Shown: positions 28,368 through 37,694 of the stretch, piece after piece
Layout: the number at the start of each line of letters is the position of its first letter
Position numbering within the stretch: the stretch's first letter is position 1
Source: Dialister sp. UBA7295
GTDB taxonomy: Bacteria; Bacillota; Negativicutes; Veillonellales; Dialisteraceae
DNA: 64,000 nucleotides
Direction of reading: 5' to 3'
Assembly: GCA_002471975.1 (NCBI GenBank)
Contig: DKQZ01000090.1
Coordinates: forward strand, 9,945-73,944
Made by a program: the position numbers and the translations under genes
The notes under the pieces: generated by a model
The model's database searches: none
The model's input: only the letters and a program-made list of their open reading frames with translations
What the model was told of the DNA's origin: nothing

Positions 28368-28853
28368 TCATAAATCGGATTCTTCGTCCAGACTTCTGGT
28401 GATCAGCAGGCGAAGCATTGTAAGGCTTGCCCTGTAGGCTGAATAATCGTTTGGAAACAGGGCAGTGAGGCCATAGCGGAAGAGCTGTTCTTTTTCTTCT
28501 TCTTTTTCCACAGGGCCCGCAGCGACGAGGATATCGTCCCTGCCATACATGGCAAGGGCCTGTTCGAGACGGATCAGGAGTCCGGTTTTCTTAACGCTTT
28601 CGGAGTAATAATAAATGTAATAATCATCATTATCTACCGCATTTCTGGCTGATTCTTCCGGTGACTGGAGGGAGTCCACGTCTACGTCCCAGCCGCAGTC
28701 TGCAAAGGCGCTGGCGGCGAGTCTTCTCTTTTCTCCGCAGCCGTCATCATCCATTTCCGGTACATATATGCGGGGCCGCCGGCCTTCGAGCTCGGCAAAT
28801 TTCTTACTTAAAGCAATCGATTCTTCCCGGTCCTTGTCATATTCTTTTTCCAT
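28368..28853 (-). CDS. Stand-alone degenerate B12-binding-domain protein (mutase paralogue)
   Basis: A 161-residue protein that aligns along its whole length with the C-terminal cobalamin domain of MutB encoded at 31663. Shared stretches include [18 protein letters not shown] against [21 protein letters not shown] against [12 protein letters not shown], and GRDDILV. The cobalt-ligand motif DGHDRG of MutB is replaced by DDGCGEKR, so the axial His is gone, and the SSLAAGH and GGVIPPQD loops are also lost. It cannot bind B12 in the usual base-off/His-on way. It is divergent from mutA, with the cobalamin riboswitch and about 530 bases between them. It may be a mutase regulator, chaperone or decoy subunit, or a decaying gene; the open frame and the AAGGAGA site argue for a kept function. 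Confidence 0.75.
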   Translation of the reverse strand: MEKEYDKDREESIALSKKFAELEGRRPRIYVPEMDDDGCGEKRRLAASAFADCGWDVDVDSLQSPEESARNAVDNDDYYIYYYSESVKKTGLLIRLEQALAMYGRDDILVAAGPVEKEEEKEQLFRYGLTALFPNDYSAYRASLTMLRLLITRSLDEESDL

Positions 28854-28997
28854 AGGAATCTCCTTGAATTAAATAAATATTACAATATCCGTTAATACTA
28901 TACTTATTATAGTCTTAAACTGATTTATTTTCTATCTTATTTTATGAAAATTATTATTGCTATATTATCAAATTAGAATAAAATTACTTTAAAATAT

Positions 28998-29026
28998 TTG
29001 ACACTTAGAATATGATGAATTATACT
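28998..29026 (+). promoter_or_regulatory. Promoter of the mutA-mutB-meaB operon
   Basis: TTGACA (28998-29003), 17-bp spacer, TATACT (29021-29026), about 35 bases before the cobalamin riboswitch. Confidence 0.8.
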
Positions 29027-29058
29027 GATACTGTAATCATTTAGACAATTTCATATTC

Positions 29059-29245
29059 CTGACAGATGCGAAAGCATAAAAGAGAATCCGGTATAAGCCG
29101 GAGCGGTCCCGCCACTGTAAGGAGGAGACCTGTCCATAGATGTCACTGGGGAAACCTGGGAAGGCGGACAGGGCGATGAATCCGAGCCAGGAGAACTATC
29201 TGTCAATGAATCACCGTTATACCTGCGAGCGATGGGAAGGGGATT
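29059..29245 (+). ncRNA. Cobalamin riboswitch upstream of mutA
   Basis: Conserved core elements are in order: AGAATCCGG and GCCGG, GCGGTCCCGCCACTGTAA (B12 box region, 29102-29119), GTCACTGGG, GCCAGGAGAACT. The closing stem pairs GACAGAT (29061-29067) with ATCTGTC (29198-29204). A shared 3' module CACCGTT...CGAGCGATGGGAAGG (29212-29241) follows. A GCCGGC-type hairpin with T-run (29268-29296) then lies about 85 bases before mutA and fits a terminator expression platform: B12 bound means mutA off. Confidence 0.93.
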
Positions 29246-29381
29246 TGAGACAAAGGTCTCATTTACCGGCTGCCATCATAGGTGCCGGCTTTTTTGATGT
29301 TAACACACAAAATAACCTTTAAAGGAGGTGAACCCCGTTAATACGTGAAATTGTCTAAAATTATTAAAGGAGGAACTATTC

Positions 29382-31661
29382 ATGGATGAACAGAAATCCC
29401 AGGAACCAGTAAAGCAGCTCACCGATAAAGAGCTGGAAGCAATCCTTAAAAAATCTGAAGGAAAAACTGATTTCCCGGCAGTCAAATTTGATGAATTTAC
29501 ACCACCTACATGGGAAGAATGGGTTGATGCCTGCAACGCTCTGCTGAAAGGCAAACCTTTCGATAAACTCATGTATACAAAGACCTACGAAGGCATTACC
29601 TTCGACCCGATCTATACACTCCATACCGGTCCGGTTGCCATGGATGGAAAACTTCCGGCTGACGACTATCCGGGCATGGGCGATTTCCTTCGCGGCTCCA
29701 CGGCACACGGCTACAAGGAAGCTCCCTGGGGCATCGCGCAGGCTTGCGATGAAACTCTTCCGAAGGAAAATAATGAACTCCTGAAAGATGAAATCGCCAA
29801 AGGTTCCACCGTTTACAATGTACGTCTTGACTCCGCATCCACCGAAGGCATCGACGTAGAAGATGCTGAAAAACCGGGCGACACCGGCGTATCCATCACC
29901 ACTCTGGAAGATATGGCTCAGATGCTCGATGGCCTGGATCTTGAAAAATATCCGTTCATGATGTACTGCGGCGCATCTTCCCTGAAGATGATTGCACTGG
30001 TAGCTGCTGCTCTGAAAGCTAAGGGAAAAGATACCAGCAAACTTCATGGCGTGATCGGCGCCAACCCGCTGTCCCAGCTGGCTAAGAAAGGCAAACTGGC
30101 AAAACCGCTGGCTGCTTACTATGATGATATGGCTGAAACCATCCGCTGGGCAAGAAAGAACGCTCCGGGCCTCCGCACCATTATGCCGAGATCTGAAGTA
30201 TTCTCCAGAGGCGGCGCAAACTCCGTACAGGAAGTCGCTTACACCTTTGCTATGGCTGTTGAATATATCCGTGAAATGGAAAAGAGAGGAATTTCCATTC
30301 ATGATATCGCTCAGTCCATCAACTTTGGCTTCAATACCGGCGAAGTATTCTTCCTGGAAATTGCCAAAGTCCGTGCAGCTCGTGAAGTATGGGCAAACAT
30401 CATGAAAGCTTTCGGTGCTGAAGACGCTGACAGAAGTGCAAAGATCCATGCAAGACCGGCATATTTCTTCCGCACCATTTTCGATGCAGGCGTTAACATG
30501 CTTCGTAACTGCACCGCCATGTTCTCTTCTGTAGTCGGCGGCGTTGATACCTATGAAAACGAACCATACGATGAAACCGTTCGTAAAGGCGACGTATTCT
30601 CCCGTCGTATCGCAAGAAACGCTCACATCATTCTGCAGGAAGAATTCGGTATGCTCCGCCCAATCGACCCGGCTGGCGGATCCTGGGGCATTGAACACCT
30701 GACCACCGAAATGGCAAATCATATCTGGGCTGAATTCCAGAAGATTGAATCCATGGGCGGCTTCACCAAAGCTCTGGAAGCTGAATATCCGCAGGAACAG
30801 ATCCTGGACATCCTGAAACAGCGCTTCAAGGCTCTTGATTTCCGTAAAGACCGTTCCGTAGGCAACAACATGTATCCGAACATGGCCGAAGAACTGATCG
30901 AACCAAGACCGGAAGATACCCCGGCTCTGAAGAAGATCCTTGTAGACGGCGTTGAAGCTTACAAGAAAGACATTGATAAAGAATTCCTCGGCAAGAAACT
31001 GGAAGAACTCGAAGCAGCTCCGGCTGATGAAAAACTGGTTAAAGCCATGGAAGCATTCTCCGCAGGCGCTACCCAGGGTGAAGTCGGCAAGGCACTTGCA
31101 GTTGACGGCGAAGGCGAAGTTGTCCGCATCATCACCGAACATCGCTGGACCGAACGTTTCGAAAGACTCCGTTTCGACACCGAAAACTACAAGAAAGAAA
31201 CCGGCAAGAACGTGGAAGTATTCCTGGCCAACATGGGCCGCATTCCGCAGCATAAAGCAAGAGCCGATTTCTCCACCTCCTTCCTGCAGGTCGGTGAATT
31301 CAACGTCCACCTGAATACAGGATTCCAGGATGATGAAGGCAAACCGGGCTCCCGCTGGGATAAATGCGTGGAAGCACTCAAAGCCGGCTGCGATGACAAG
31401 GGCACTCCATATGACTGTGCAGTCATCTGCTCCAAGGATGACACCTATCCGGAAGACGTACCGGCCCTCGCTCCGAGACTGAAAGAAGTACTGGGCAGCG
31501 GCAAACTCTTCCTGGCAGGCGCAGCTCCGAAAGATATGGAAGCAAAATATCGTGAAGCAGGCGTAGATGATTTCATCTCCGTCAAAGCTAACTGCTACGA
31601 AATCATCCGTGAACTTCAGAGAGCAAAAGGCATGAAGATTACGGAAGAGGAGGTAAAATAA
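29382..31661 (+). CDS. mutA: Methylmalonyl-CoA mutase, small (beta) subunit MutA
   Basis: A 759-residue non-catalytic subunit of the heterodimeric mutase, longer than the 620-640 residues common in actinobacteria. The N-terminal half is a mutase-like barrel ([52 protein letters not shown]). The C-terminal half is a flavodoxin-like domain without the DxHxxG motif ([20 protein letters not shown]), as expected for the subunit that binds no cobalamin. It pairs with MutB, whose gene starts one base after its stop codon. AAAGGAGG precedes the ATG. Expression should fall when B12 is plentiful, given the riboswitch upstream. Confidence 0.93.
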   Translation: MDEQKSQEPVKQLTDKELEAILKKSEGKTDFPAVKFDEFTPPTWEEWVDACNALLKGKPFDKLMYTKTYEGITFDPIYTLHTGPVAMDGKLPADDYPGMGDFLRGSTAHGYKEAPWGIAQACDETLPKENNELLKDEIAKGSTVYNVRLDSASTEGIDVEDAEKPGDTGVSITTLEDMAQMLDGLDLEKYPFMMYCGASSLKMIALVAAALKAKGKDTSKLHGVIGANPLSQLAKKGKLAKPLAAYYDDMAETIRWARKNAPGLRTIMPRSEVFSRGGANSVQEVAYTFAMAVEYIREMEKRGISIHDIAQSINFGFNTGEVFFLEIAKVRAAREVWANIMKAFGAEDADRSAKIHARPAYFFRTIFDAGVNMLRNCTAMFSSVVGGVDTYENEPYDETVRKGDVFSRRIARNAHIILQEEFGMLRPIDPAGGSWGIEHLTTEMANHIWAEFQKIESMGGFTKALEAEYPQEQILDILKQRFKALDFRKDRSVGNNMYPNMAEELIEPRPEDTPALKKILVDGVEAYKKDIDKEFLGKKLEELEAAPADEKLVKAMEAFSAGATQGEVGKALAVDGEGEVVRIITEHRWTERFERLRFDTENYKKETGKNVEVFLANMGRIPQHKARADFSTSFLQVGEFNVHLNTGFQDDEGKPGSRWDKCVEALKAGCDDKGTPYDCAVICSKDDTYPEDVPALAPRLKEVLGSGKLFLAGAAPKDMEAKYREAGVDDFISVKANCYEIIRELQRAKGMKITEEEVK

Positions 31662-31662
31662 T

Positions 31663-33858
31663 ATGGCAACAAATCCCGATTTTACAAAACTGAACCTGGA
31701 AGCTCATCCAAGCTGTGACTACGACCAGTGGAAAGCATCTCTGGAAAGCGAAACAGGCAAGAAATATGACGACCTCTATGACACCACCCTGGAACGTATC
31801 CCGGTAGGTCCTCTCTATACCCAGGACGTATACAAAGACTGCAACCACCTGGATTTCATGAGCGGTATTCCTCCGTTCCTCCGCGGACCATACTCCACCA
31901 TGTATGTATTCCGTCCATGGACCGTCCGCCAGTACGCAGGCTTCTCTACCGCTGAAGAATCCAACGCATTCTACAAGAGAAACCTGGCAGCAGGCCAGAA
32001 AGGTCTGTCCATTGCATTCGACCTTCCGACCCACCGCGGCTACGATGCCGATAACCCCCGTGTAGTAGGCGACGTTGGTAAAGCAGGCGTATCCGTTTGC
32101 TCCATGCTCGATATGAACATTCTGTTTGACGGAATTCCGCTGGACCAGATGTCCGTATCCATGACCATGAACGGTGCCGTACTTCCGATTCTGGCATTCT
32201 TCATTTCCGCCGGCATCGAACAGGGCGTAGACAAGAAGATTCTCCAGGGCACCATTCAGAACGATATCCTGAAGGAATTCATGGTTCGTAACACCTACAT
32301 TTATCCGCCGGCCATGTCCATGCGTATCATCGGTGATATCTTCGAATACACCACCAAGTACATGCCGAAGTTCAATTCCATTTCCATTTCCGGCTACCAT
32401 ATCCAGGAATGCGGCGCAACCTGCGATCTCGAACTGGGCTACACCCTGGCAGACGGCATGGAATATATCCGCTGCGGCGAAAAAGCAGGCCTGCCGGTCG
32501 ATGCCTTCGCAAAGCGTCTGTCCTTCTTCTGGGATCAGGGCAAGAACTACTTCATGGAAATCGCAAAGATGCGTGCTGCCCGTGTCCTCTGGGCAAAGAT
32601 CCTCAAAGGCTTCGGCGCAAAGAACCCGAAATCCATGGCACTCCGTACCCACTCCCAGACCTCCGGCTGGTCCCTCACCGAACAGGATCCATTCAACAAC
32701 ATCACCAGAACCTGTATGGAAGCCATGTCTGCGGCGCTCGGCCACACCCAGTCCCTCCACACCAATGCGCTTGATGAAGCTATCGCTCTGCCGACGGACT
32801 TCTCTGCCCGCCTGGCTCGTAATACACAGCTGTATATCCAGGATGAAACCAAGAGCTGCAAGATCATCGATCCATGGGGCGGTTCCTACTATGTAGAATA
32901 CCTGACCAACGAAATGATCAAACGGTCCTGGGCACACATCCAGGAAGTCGAATCCCTGGGCGGCATGGCAAAAGCTATCGCTACCGGCCTGCCGAAGATG
33001 CGTATCGAAGAATGCGCTGCCCGTCGTCAGGCAGATATCGACTCCGGCAAGGAAACCATTGTCGGACTGAACAAGTACAGACTGGCTAAGGAAGATCCGC
33101 TGAACGTTCTCTCCATTGATAACACTGCCGTTCGTAACGCACAGATCAAGAGACTGGAAAAACTCCGTTCCATCCGCGATCCGGAAAAGGTTGCAAGAGA
33201 CCTCGAACACATTACCAAGTGTGCAGAAAGCCGCGAAAACGGCAACCTGCTTGACGCAGCCGTTCAGGCAGCTCATGACCGTGCATCCCTGGGCGAAATT
33301 TCCGATGCCGTTGAAAAAGTTTCCGGTCGTTACAATGCGACCATCCACACCGTATCCGGCGTTTACTCCTCCGAATACCAGGATGATGGTTCCTTCGAAA
33401 AGGCTAAGAAACTGGTTGACGAATTCGAATCCCTCGAAGGCCGTCGTCCGCGTATCTTCTTCTGCAAGATGGGCCAGGATGGTCACGACAGAGGCCAGAA
33501 AGTCCTGTCTTCCTCCTTCGCAGATATGGGCTGGGATGTCGACGTAGGCCCGCTCTTCCAGACTCCGGAAGAAGCTGCTCAGGATGCGGTAGATAACGAT
33601 GTTCATATTGTTGGTTTCTCCTCTCTGGCAGCAGGCCACAAGACACTGCTTCCGGCTATCGTAGATGAACTGAAGAAACGCGGCCGTGATGATATTCTCG
33701 TCTGCATCGGCGGCGTAATTCCTCCACAGGATTATGAATTCCTCTACGACCATGGCGCAACCGCCATCTTCGGACCAGGCACCAATATCCCGAAGTGCTG
33801 CATCCAGTTACTGCAGATCCTTGTTGACCGCGCTAAAGCTGAAGCCAAGGAAGGTTAA
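31663..33858 (+). CDS. mutB: Methylmalonyl-CoA mutase, large (alpha) catalytic subunit MutB
   Basis: A 731-residue catalytic subunit of normal length. Substrate barrel: [20 protein letters not shown] near residue 84 with the catalytic Tyr region, [60 protein letters not shown] with the conserved His. The C-terminal B12 domain carries DGHDRGQK near residue 607, [10 protein letters not shown] and GGVIPPQDY. It converts succinyl-CoA to (R)-methylmalonyl-CoA. It is the actinobacterial/mitochondrial type, unlike the split enzyme at 20727. The lone degenerate B12 protein at 28368 is most similar to its C-terminal domain. Confidence 0.96.
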   Translation: MATNPDFTKLNLEAHPSCDYDQWKASLESETGKKYDDLYDTTLERIPVGPLYTQDVYKDCNHLDFMSGIPPFLRGPYSTMYVFRPWTVRQYAGFSTAEESNAFYKRNLAAGQKGLSIAFDLPTHRGYDADNPRVVGDVGKAGVSVCSMLDMNILFDGIPLDQMSVSMTMNGAVLPILAFFISAGIEQGVDKKILQGTIQNDILKEFMVRNTYIYPPAMSMRIIGDIFEYTTKYMPKFNSISISGYHIQECGATCDLELGYTLADGMEYIRCGEKAGLPVDAFAKRLSFFWDQGKNYFMEIAKMRAARVLWAKILKGFGAKNPKSMALRTHSQTSGWSLTEQDPFNNITRTCMEAMSAALGHTQSLHTNALDEAIALPTDFSARLARNTQLYIQDETKSCKIIDPWGGSYYVEYLTNEMIKRSWAHIQEVESLGGMAKAIATGLPKMRIEECAARRQADIDSGKETIVGLNKYRLAKEDPLNVLSIDNTAVRNAQIKRLEKLRSIRDPEKVARDLEHITKCAESRENGNLLDAAVQAAHDRASLGEISDAVEKVSGRYNATIHTVSGVYSSEYQDDGSFEKAKKLVDEFESLEGRRPRIFFCKMGQDGHDRGQKVLSSSFADMGWDVDVGPLFQTPEEAAQDAVDNDVHIVGFSSLAAGHKTLLPAIVDELKKRGRDDILVCIGGVIPPQDYEFLYDHGATAIFGPGTNIPKCCIQLLQILVDRAKAEAKEG

Positions 33859-33869
33859 GGTAAGCGCAT

Positions 33870-35045
33870 ATGCCTGAAAACGATGATGATCTCCGGCCAA
33901 GCTGGGTCCCGAAAGAAAAGAATCCTGAATTTGCCTGTTCCGTTATGCGTGGTATCGACAGCGCTGTCAACAGCGTGACCGATATCAAGTACATTCCCAG
34001 GGAACCTCTCCGGAGAGTTCCGCTCCGGAAGAAACTTTCCGTAGAAGAATACGTGAAAGGCGTGGAACGGGGCGACAGAATGATTCTTTCAAAGGCCATT
34101 ACTCTCATCGAAAGTAATGCGCCGAAGGACTTCGACAAAGCCCAGAAAGTATTGCAGGCATTACTGCCCAGGACCGGTCATTCCCTCCGCGTAGGGATTA
34201 CCGGCGTCCCCGGTGCAGGGAAAAGTACATTCATTGAAGCTTTCGGCCAGCTTCTCTGCCAGCAGGGTTACAAAGTGGCAGTCCTGGCCGTAGACCCCAC
34301 GAGCTCCATCACCGGCGGCTCCATTCTGGGGGATAAGACGAGAATGCAGAAACTCTCCCGGGAGCCAAACTGCTTCATTCGTCCTTCTCCTTCCGGCGGA
34401 ACCCTTGGCGGTGTGGCAAGAAAGAGCCGTGAAACCATGATGCTCTGCGAAGCCGCAGGCTGTGACGTCATCCTGGTAGAAACGGTCGGTGTAGGCCAGT
34501 CAGAAACCACAGTCCGCTCCATGGTCGATTTCTTCATGCTTGTCGTTTTGACCGGCGCAGGCGATGACCTGCAGGGCATCAAGAAAGGTATCATGGAACT
34601 GGCAGATGCCATCGTAGTCAATAAGGCTGATGGCGATAACCTGGAAAGAGCGAAAGTCACCCAGGGCGAATACGAAAGAATGGTGGAATTCATCCGTCCG
34701 GCTACGGAAGGGTGGAAGACCCATGCCTATCGCTGCTCTGCCCTGAAGAAGACGGGACTCCTCGAACTCTGGGCCGTGATGCGGGAATTCGAAAAAGTGA
34801 CGAAGAAATCCGGCGCTTTCGAAAATCGCCGTCAGCGCCAGATCATCGAATGGGTCAAGACCATGATCGAAGAACATCTGCACAATCTCTTCTATGAAGA
34901 TCCGGTCATTAAAGGCCGGATTCCGGAAGTCCGTGCAGCCGTTCTTGCGGGAGTGGTATCCCCAAGCCAGGCAGTGGCCGAACTGATCAAGACCTTTGAT
35001 CTTGACCGGGCTGCAGCCCGCCATCTGGAATCTACGAAACAATAA
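33870..35045 (+). CDS. meaB: Mutase-associated GTPase MeaB (ArgK family), copy 2
   Basis: A 391-residue MeaB with the long N-terminal helical extension seen in the MutAB-linked form, absent from copy 1 at 22949. Walker A is GVPGAGKST near residue 112, then DPTSSITGGSILGDKTRM, ILVETVGVGQSE and the NKAD base-recognition motif. The C-terminal helical dimerisation part has NRRQRQIIEWVKTMIEEH. It protects and loads the partner mutase. The gene lies 11 bases after mutB and should share the riboswitch-controlled transcript. The first 60 residues are Pro/Lys/Arg-rich and not clearly assigned. Confidence 0.94.
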   Translation: MPENDDDLRPSWVPKEKNPEFACSVMRGIDSAVNSVTDIKYIPREPLRRVPLRKKLSVEEYVKGVERGDRMILSKAITLIESNAPKDFDKAQKVLQALLPRTGHSLRVGITGVPGAGKSTFIEAFGQLLCQQGYKVAVLAVDPTSSITGGSILGDKTRMQKLSREPNCFIRPSPSGGTLGGVARKSRETMMLCEAAGCDVILVETVGVGQSETTVRSMVDFFMLVVLTGAGDDLQGIKKGIMELADAIVVNKADGDNLERAKVTQGEYERMVEFIRPATEGWKTHAYRCSALKKTGLLELWAVMREFEKVTKKSGAFENRRQRQIIEWVKTMIEEHLHNLFYEDPVIKGRIPEVRAAVLAGVVSPSQAVAELIKTFDLDRAAARHLESTKQ

Positions 35046-35069
35046 TAAGCTTCATTTCATTACAGGAAA

Positions 35070-35092
35070 GGGGCACGGCTACGCCGCGCCCC
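35070..35092 (+). other. GC-rich hairpin between meaB2 and the MsrA-like gene
   Basis: GGGGCACGGC pairs with GCCGCGCCCC around a TAC loop. There is no T-run, so it may slow or process the transcript rather than end it. Confidence 0.5.
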
Positions 35093-35139
35093 TATGCCTG
35101 TATTTGCTCATCAGAGCTTTTGCAAAGAGAGGTCTTTCT

Positions 35140-35736
35140 ATGTATATTAACGGGGCATTCATGAAGGAACTGTACCTGGCCGGCGGCCCTTATTATGGAC
35201 TGCAGGAAGTGTTTTCCCGTGTCAAAGGGGTGGCCCGGGTAGAAGCAGGCTTTGCCAACTGCAGCGCTCCCAATCCCTCAAAAGATGATATATATAGCGG
35301 TAAAGTGGAAGGCAGAGAATGCATCCGTGTCATATACAATCCGAAAAAGATTGATATCGTCAGCCTTTTATCCCTGTTTTTCACCATTATCAATCCACAT
35401 ACTGACGGGATTCAGGGAAAAGCTGTGGGACCTCAGTTTAGAAGCGGCGTTTACTATACCAGCCATGAAGATACGATGCAGATCAGCTACTACCTGGTAT
35501 TCCTTCAGAACCGGGGCGTATCGAGGCGGATGACCCAGTCCAGCTTTATCGTCAATGAGTACGAAGGAGAAGGAAAGCATCTGCCGCCGATCCGTACAGA
35601 GGCAAAGCCGCTGGAAAATTTCTATAAGGCACCGGAGGAGGAGCAGTTTTATCTTCGTTCTCATCCGGATGCGTATACGCCAATCAATATCCCGCTTCTT
35701 GAAAAACTGGGAACCATAGAACCGGTAAAAGAATAA
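35140..35736 (+). CDS. MsrA-family protein lacking the catalytic cysteine
   Basis: A 198-residue homologue of peptide-methionine (S)-S-oxide reductase. The fold pattern is clear: GVARVEAGFANCSAPNPS against the usual GYANG..NPTYEDV, the KVEGRECIRVIYNP strand keeping the active-site Glu, LLSLFFTIINPH, VGPQFRSGVYYTS and a C-terminal AEQYH-like EEQFYLRSHP. The nucleophile motif GCFWG, however, reads GPYYG near residue 16, so Cys is replaced by Pro. The codon is CCT, not a selenocysteine TGA. The usual repair reaction is therefore not expected. It may bind oxidised methionine without reducing it, or use another Cys. The start at 35140 has AGAGAGG upstream. It follows the mutAB-meaB genes and may be co-transcribed. 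Confidence 0.8.
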   Translation: MYINGAFMKELYLAGGPYYGLQEVFSRVKGVARVEAGFANCSAPNPSKDDIYSGKVEGRECIRVIYNPKKIDIVSLLSLFFTIINPHTDGIQGKAVGPQFRSGVYYTSHEDTMQISYYLVFLQNRGVSRRMTQSSFIVNEYEGEGKHLPPIRTEAKPLENFYKAPEEEQFYLRSHPDAYTPINIPLLEKLGTIEPVKE

Positions 35737-35744
35737 TATTTCCA

Positions 35745-35778
35745 AAAGACTGTGAGACTCGTTTCACAGTCTTTTTTG
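35745..35778 (+). terminator. Terminator after the MsrA-like gene
   Basis: AAAAGACTGTGA pairs with TCACAGTCTTTT, followed by further T. Confidence 0.85.
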
Positions 35779-35855
35779 TCGGGCAAAAAGATTGTCTTCC
35801 AGGCGGGGGAATGCTGAAAGAGCAGGATCTATGAGGATTCTTAAATCTGAAGGCT

Positions 35856-36020
35856 TAACGAATTTCTAATGATACAAAACGATATTTTTTCTACTATATG
35901 TATAGAAGGCAAAAAGAACGAGGCCTCGGGCCGAGCTCCAACCGATCCGCCAGGCGCCCGGAAATTTCAGGCGGATCCGGAGCCGCGCCCACGTGTTCCT
36001 GATGCCTTCCATCCTCGAGG
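35856..36020 (-). repeat. 160-bp dispersed repeat, copy 2 (with a 48-codon open frame at 36012-35866)
   Basis: Inverted copy of 15925-16091. On the minus strand the frame starts MEGIRNTWARLRIR and ends KNIVLYH. About 26 of the 43 aligned residues match copy 1, but nucleotide identity (about 77 percent) is higher than protein identity (about 60 percent). Conservation is strongest at CCGAGGCCTCG and CTATACATATAGTAG. Confidence 0.75.
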
Positions 36021-36211
36021 ATTTTGAAATTCCCCAGTTGTTATAAAGACAAATAAACTTCCGAATACGAAATGATTCAGTAACCTGCCTCGCTCTGCAG
36101 CTGATCGGGCAGTCATATCCCAATGCGGGAATGACTGCTTCCGGATTGACAGGTAAGAACGAGGTTCCGGAAAACGTGTTATTCCCCGTTTCGGGAGAAT
36201 TTTGCTGCCTT

Positions 36212-36244
36212 AAAGCCCTTCCCCCAGGTGGAAGGGCTTTTTCG
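36212..36244. terminator. Terminator-like hairpin in the gene-free region
   Basis: AAAGCCCTTCC pairs with GGAAGGGCTTT, then T-rich. No protein gene precedes it on the plus strand, so it may end a non-coding transcript or readthrough. Confidence 0.65.
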
Positions 36245-36436
36245 TCTGGAAAGAAACAATCCCCGGAGTCCCGGTTCGGTTTCCGGGTTTCTTGAAAGGC
36301 ATATATTTTCATCAGCCGCCAAAGCAGGAAGGAAAATATTGCAAATATTAGATATGACTAAAAAGTATAGGGGACCCATCCTTCTATGCTGTTTCAGAAA
36401 AATTGTACAAATCTGCCTTTAATCCCTATTTAATCG

Positions 36437-36465
36437 TTGACAGGACTATCCGGCGGTGATACTAT
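36437..36465 (+). promoter_or_regulatory. Promoter of the tandem riboswitch transcript
   Basis: TTGACA (36437-36442), 17-bp spacer, TACTAT (36460-36465), followed 20 bases later by the first cobalamin aptamer. Confidence 0.75.
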
Positions 36466-36484
36466 AAATACAACCGAATAAGAA

Positions 36485-36713
36485 AAGTCAGGTGCCCAAA
36501 AGGGCTTAATAGGGAAGACCGGTGAGATGCCGGCACGGTCCCGCCACTGTAATGCGGAGCGAATCCAGATGTCACTGAGGAATCGGGAAGACGGAGGAGC
36601 GAGGAAGCAGAGTCAGGAGAACTGCCTGTCTTAGATCACCGTTTGAACCCACGAGCGATGGGAAGGGGATGTCTCTATGATGTCTCTTTACGTTCGTGTA
36701 AAGAGGTTTTTTA
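36485..36713 (+). ncRNA. Cobalamin riboswitch, first of a tandem pair, with terminator
   Basis: Core elements AGGTGCCC, GGGCTTAATAGGGAA, CCGGTGAGATGCCGG, GGTCCCGCCACTGTAA (36538-36553) and AGTCAGGAGAACTGCCTG are all present. The shared module CACCGTTTGA...CGAGCGATGGGAAGG follows (36638-36666). A terminator CTCTTTAC/GTAAAGAG with T-run (36684-36713) closes it. No coding frame follows; a second riboswitch comes next. Confidence 0.92.
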
Positions 36714-36749
36714 TTGGTGAATCGGTTATTGAGGAGCTAACTACATAAG

Positions 36750-37003
36750 TAAAGCAGGTGCCCATGAGGGCTTAATAGGGAAGACCGGTGAAATGCCGGC
36801 ACGGTCCCGCCACTGTAATGCGGAGCGAATCCAACAAAAGTCACTGAGGATATTGGGAAGGCTGGAGGAGCGAGGAAGCAGAGTCAGGAGAACTGCCTGT
36901 TTTGGAATCACCGTTTGACCTACGAGCGATGGGAAGGTGTGAATATAAGTACGTTTGACGTACATTCTATCCACCTTTGTCCTGCGCAAAAGGTGGATTT
37001 TTC
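36750..37003 (+). ncRNA. Cobalamin riboswitch, second of the tandem pair, with terminator
   Basis: Almost the same aptamer as the one 266 bases upstream, for example GGGCTTAATAGGGAAGACC and GGAGGAGCGAGGAAGCAGAG unchanged, so a recent duplication. The B12 box GCCACTGTAA is at 36809-36818. The CACCGTTTGA...CGAGCGATGGGAAGG module is at 36909-36937. A small stem GTACGT/ACGTAC (36949-36963) precedes a terminator ATCCACCTTT/AAAGGTGGAT with T5 (36969-37003). No protein gene follows on this strand before 37793. Confidence 0.92.
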
Positions 37004-37029
37004 AGTTTCAGGAATGAGGATCCCTGAAG

Positions 37030-37690
37030 CCGGTCTCGAGGATGATGAAGGGAAACATCATCCTCCGCGGGATTCACTTATGTCTCCAACTGCTTCGGTG
37101 TAACGCTCGAAAGGGCTTTACATAGTCCTGTGGGATTCCTCCCATGGTTCATCTCCTTCGGGTGATGGTAGTAACAGGGAAATACGATCATCACCCCACA
37201 CTTTTCCAATAACTTCCATGTGAAGTGTCTATAGTTCGGGACGGCCCTCCGGGGCGTTTCGAGTCTCATCTCCCTTCGGGTGATGGCAAGACTGTCACCC
37301 TCCTTTTTAGAAATACTTCTTCGTGAAGTGACTATATGGCCTGTGGGCCAGGGGACTGCCCCCAAAGATTCATCTCCCTTTTGCGATGGGTAGAGGGAAA
37401 TATCCATCGCCCCTTTTCCAATAACTTCCTTGTGAAGTGTCTATATGGCGAGCCTTTACGGCCGCTCATGGTTCTACTCCCTTCAGGTGATGACCATCCA
37501 GGGAAAATGGTCATCACCGCCCTTTTTCCAAATCCTTCCTTTCGGAAGTTCTAAAGGAAATCTGGCATTTCCTGATTCTTTTCCTCCATGAGTGATGAGG
37601 GGAAACCCTCATCACTCCCACTACTTTTGATAATAGCATCGCAAGATGTTATTATACAGGTTCTCATTGGAGCTCTGCTCCAAACCCCTT
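37030..37690 (+). repeat. Hairpin repeat array of about five to six degenerate ~105-base units
   Basis: Each unit has the same order: a short GC stem, a CTCCCTT-like pyrimidine run, a long stem whose loop carries AGGGAAA, a T-rich joint, and a small ACTTC/GAAGT stem ending in GTCTATATGG. The long stems differ but stay paired: GAGGATGATG/CATCATCCTC, GGTGATG/CATCACC, GCGATGG/CCATCGC, GGTGATGACCAT/ATGGTCATCACC, GTGATGAGGG/CCCTCATCAC. The loop AGGGA can pair with the upstream TCCCT, suggesting a pseudoknot; one unit (37275-37302) lacks that loop. No protein frame spans the array. Confidence 0.75.
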
Positions 37691-37694
37691 TTGA

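Noticed and set aside
36915..37103. A 62-codon frame after the second cobalamin riboswitch
   Set aside because: It begins inside the conserved riboswitch 3' module, crosses the terminator hairpin and has no ribosome site or recognisable domain, so it is not counted as the regulated gene.
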